From NCBI RefSeq assembly GCF_013085465.1, contig NZ_CP049838.1, positions 8,680,001 through 8,744,000 on the forward strand: a DNA stretch of 64,000 nt. The letters run 5' to 3'. The notes beneath the pieces were generated by a model. That model searched no databases, had not been told where the DNA came from, and saw only the letters and a list, made by a program, of their open reading frames with translations. The translations under genes and the position numbers were made by a program. The stretch is from Streptomyces asoensis (lineage in GTDB: Bacteria > Actinomycetota > Actinomycetes > Streptomycetales > Streptomycetaceae). Positions 63,046 to 64,000 of the stretch are shown here, one piece after another (within the stretch, counting starts at the first letter, position 1; the number at the start of each line of letters is the position of its first letter).

Positions 63046-64000
63046 ATGAGTGACGAGCCTTTCAACTGGCACGATTTCCTGGGGCGTTGGCAGGAGGAGT
63101 GGGTTCCGCGCACGGATGAGGACGACGACGACGAGGACGACGGCGGACAGACCGTTGTCCGCCCGGGCAGACCCGGGGCACAGGAGTCGGCGATCGCCGC
63201 GGCCGAGGAGCGGCTGGGGCGGCGGCTGCCGACCTCGTACCGGGAGTTCCTGACCGTGAGCGACGGGTGGCGGGTGGACGAGACGGCCGGGGTCTACCAG
63301 CTCGGCGGTGTCGCGGACATCGACTGGTTTCGGGATCCGTACGACATGACTCCGCTCTACGAGGAGAGTCTCGGCGACAGCCCGCGCAAGGAGGACATTC
63401 TGCTGGCCGGGATGTGGCGACGGGCGCTACGGCTGGAGACGGACTCCGACATGTCGTACGCGCTGCTCGACCCCGGCGACAGCGACCAGGACGGCGAGTG
63501 GGCGCTCTACGTCTACAAAGGCTGGAGCGGTGAATTCCCGGACCGTTACCCGTCGTTCCGCGCGTACATGGAGGCCATGTACCGCGGCTTCCACTCCGAC
63601 CGGGTGGAGCGACCCGACTTCGTCAACGCCACCACGCGCGCTCAGGACGCCCATGTGCAGGAGGCCCGCCTGCTGGCCCTGCGCGGACGGTACGAAGAGG
63701 CCCTGCCCCTGCTCGAGGAGGCGCTGTCCTTCGGGCGGCCACACAGTGCCGTCCTGCTGAACCAGCTCCGGCATCTGCTGGCTCCCCGCAGCCCCCGGGA
63801 TTACGGGTACCTGGTGGCCGACCCGCGCTACCTGCCGGAGATTCTGCCCGTGGAGGCCATGACGCCGGCCCGCGGCGAATGGCGGCTGGGCGGGGACGAC
63901 CACTGGCTCGGGATGATGAGCGCCCGCGGGGCCGCCCGGGAGACCGCCGAGGCCGTCCTGGGCGCGATGCGGGACGGCACCCATCGCTACGCGCCTCCCG
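63046..64000 (+). CDS. SMI1/KNR4-family protein, 3' end beyond window
   Basis: The frame runs open from ATG 63046 to the window end (318 codons). After an acidic stretch (DEDDDDEDDGG) comes the SMI1/KNR4 domain: IAAAEERLGRRLPTSYREFL, TVSDGWRVDE, and ALYVYKGWSGEFPDRYPSFR near its end. A helical C-terminal part with a TPR-like element (RLLALRGRYEEALPLLEEAL) follows. SMI1 proteins in bacteria often act as immunity proteins against secreted toxins; no toxin gene is in the window. Incomplete at the 3' end. Confidence 0.85.
   Translation, partial: MSDEPFNWHDFLGRWQEEWVPRTDEDDDDEDDGGQTVVRPGRPGAQESAIAAAEERLGRRLPTSYREFLTVSDGWRVDETAGVYQLGGVADIDWFRDPYDMTPLYEESLGDSPRKEDILLAGMWRRALRLETDSDMSYALLDPGDSDQDGEWALYVYKGWSGEFPDRYPSFRAYMEAMYRGFHSDRVERPDFVNATTRAQDAHVQEARLLALRGRYEEALPLLEEALSFGRPHSAVLLNQLRHLLAPRSPRDYGYLVADPRYLPEILPVEAMTPARGEWRLGGDDHWLGMMSARGAARETAEAVLGAMRDGTHRYAPP

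Noticed and set aside
62883..63113. Minus-strand 76-residue ORF in the AT-richer region
   Set aside because: It overlaps the repeats and the SMI1 start, has no ribosome site and no protein-like pattern.

Overview
The window is very GC-rich actinomycete chromosome. Codon use with G or C at the third position, GTG and TTG starts, 4-nt ATGA/GTGA gene overlaps, mycothiol-type enzymes, a monomeric isocitrate dehydrogenase and many short leader ORFs all point to Streptomyces or a close relative. All calls were made by reading the sequence; no database search was run.

Layout. (1) 1-5026: a Tn554-like element with three overlapping minus-strand genes (two tyrosine recombinases and a small helical helper). 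It cuts an 'ADP-ribosylation/crystallin J1'-type gene, whose 5' part survives at 5004-5162; the far end of the element is outside the window. (2) 5257-9141: a TetR repressor divergent from a small catabolic group (class II aldolase, PfkB sugar kinase, DoxX membrane protein, beta-hydroxyacid dehydrogenase), with a clear palindromic operator between them. (3) 9603-26309: a sulfur/thiamine supercluster. A plus-strand half holds a GST-like gene, a SAM riboswitch, a polar amino-acid ABC importer, a GNAT acetyltransferase and four luciferase-like (LLM) flavin monooxygenases. A minus-strand half holds a THI5/NMT1-type ABC importer and a kinase-like gene. The two halves carry two riboswitch-like RNAs and five short leader ORFs. 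Four leaders share a (I/V)D(L/F)-x-R-V-x-x-A-(L/I) core and the fifth is cysteine-rich. A rhodanese closes the region. (4) 26497-37101: an MFS exporter, an astacin-type metalloprotease, a LuxR-family regulator with a run of about 140 Thr-Gly-rich residues, and a TPR-CHAT protease / subtilisin / sigma factor module that looks like a stress or conflict system. (5) 37342-46262: housekeeping and surface genes (N-formylglutamate amidohydrolase-like, icd, M1 aminopeptidase, MscS channel, amino-acid permease, one unknown). (6) 46573-50629: a glycerol-kinase-like / FAD oxidoreductase operon. (7) 50654-59167: a flippase-like membrane protein, an ABC exporter behind a SoxR-type promoter, an SCO6745-like protein, an MMPL transporter and a two-component system. 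(8) 59261-64000: a YihY-type membrane protein, a ricin-lectin membrane protein, a GtrA-like gene fused out of frame to a decayed mycothiol-enzyme fragment, an AT-richer control region and a partial SMI1/KNR4 gene.

The most interesting part is 9.6-25.3 kb. The plus-strand genes (importer, N-acetyltransferase, NtaA/SnaA/DszA-type monooxygenase and other LLM oxygenases) match the logic of the Bacillus pathways that salvage cysteine from S-substituted cysteines, here behind a SAM riboswitch. The minus-strand operon looks like a ThiXYZ-type pyrimidine/thiamine-precursor importer. It is headed by an RNA with the CUGAGA half of a TPP aptamer but without a normal pyrophosphate-sensor arm, and that RNA overlaps the ribosome-binding site of the cysteine-rich leader ORF. 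Function statements are family-based inference unless stated otherwise.
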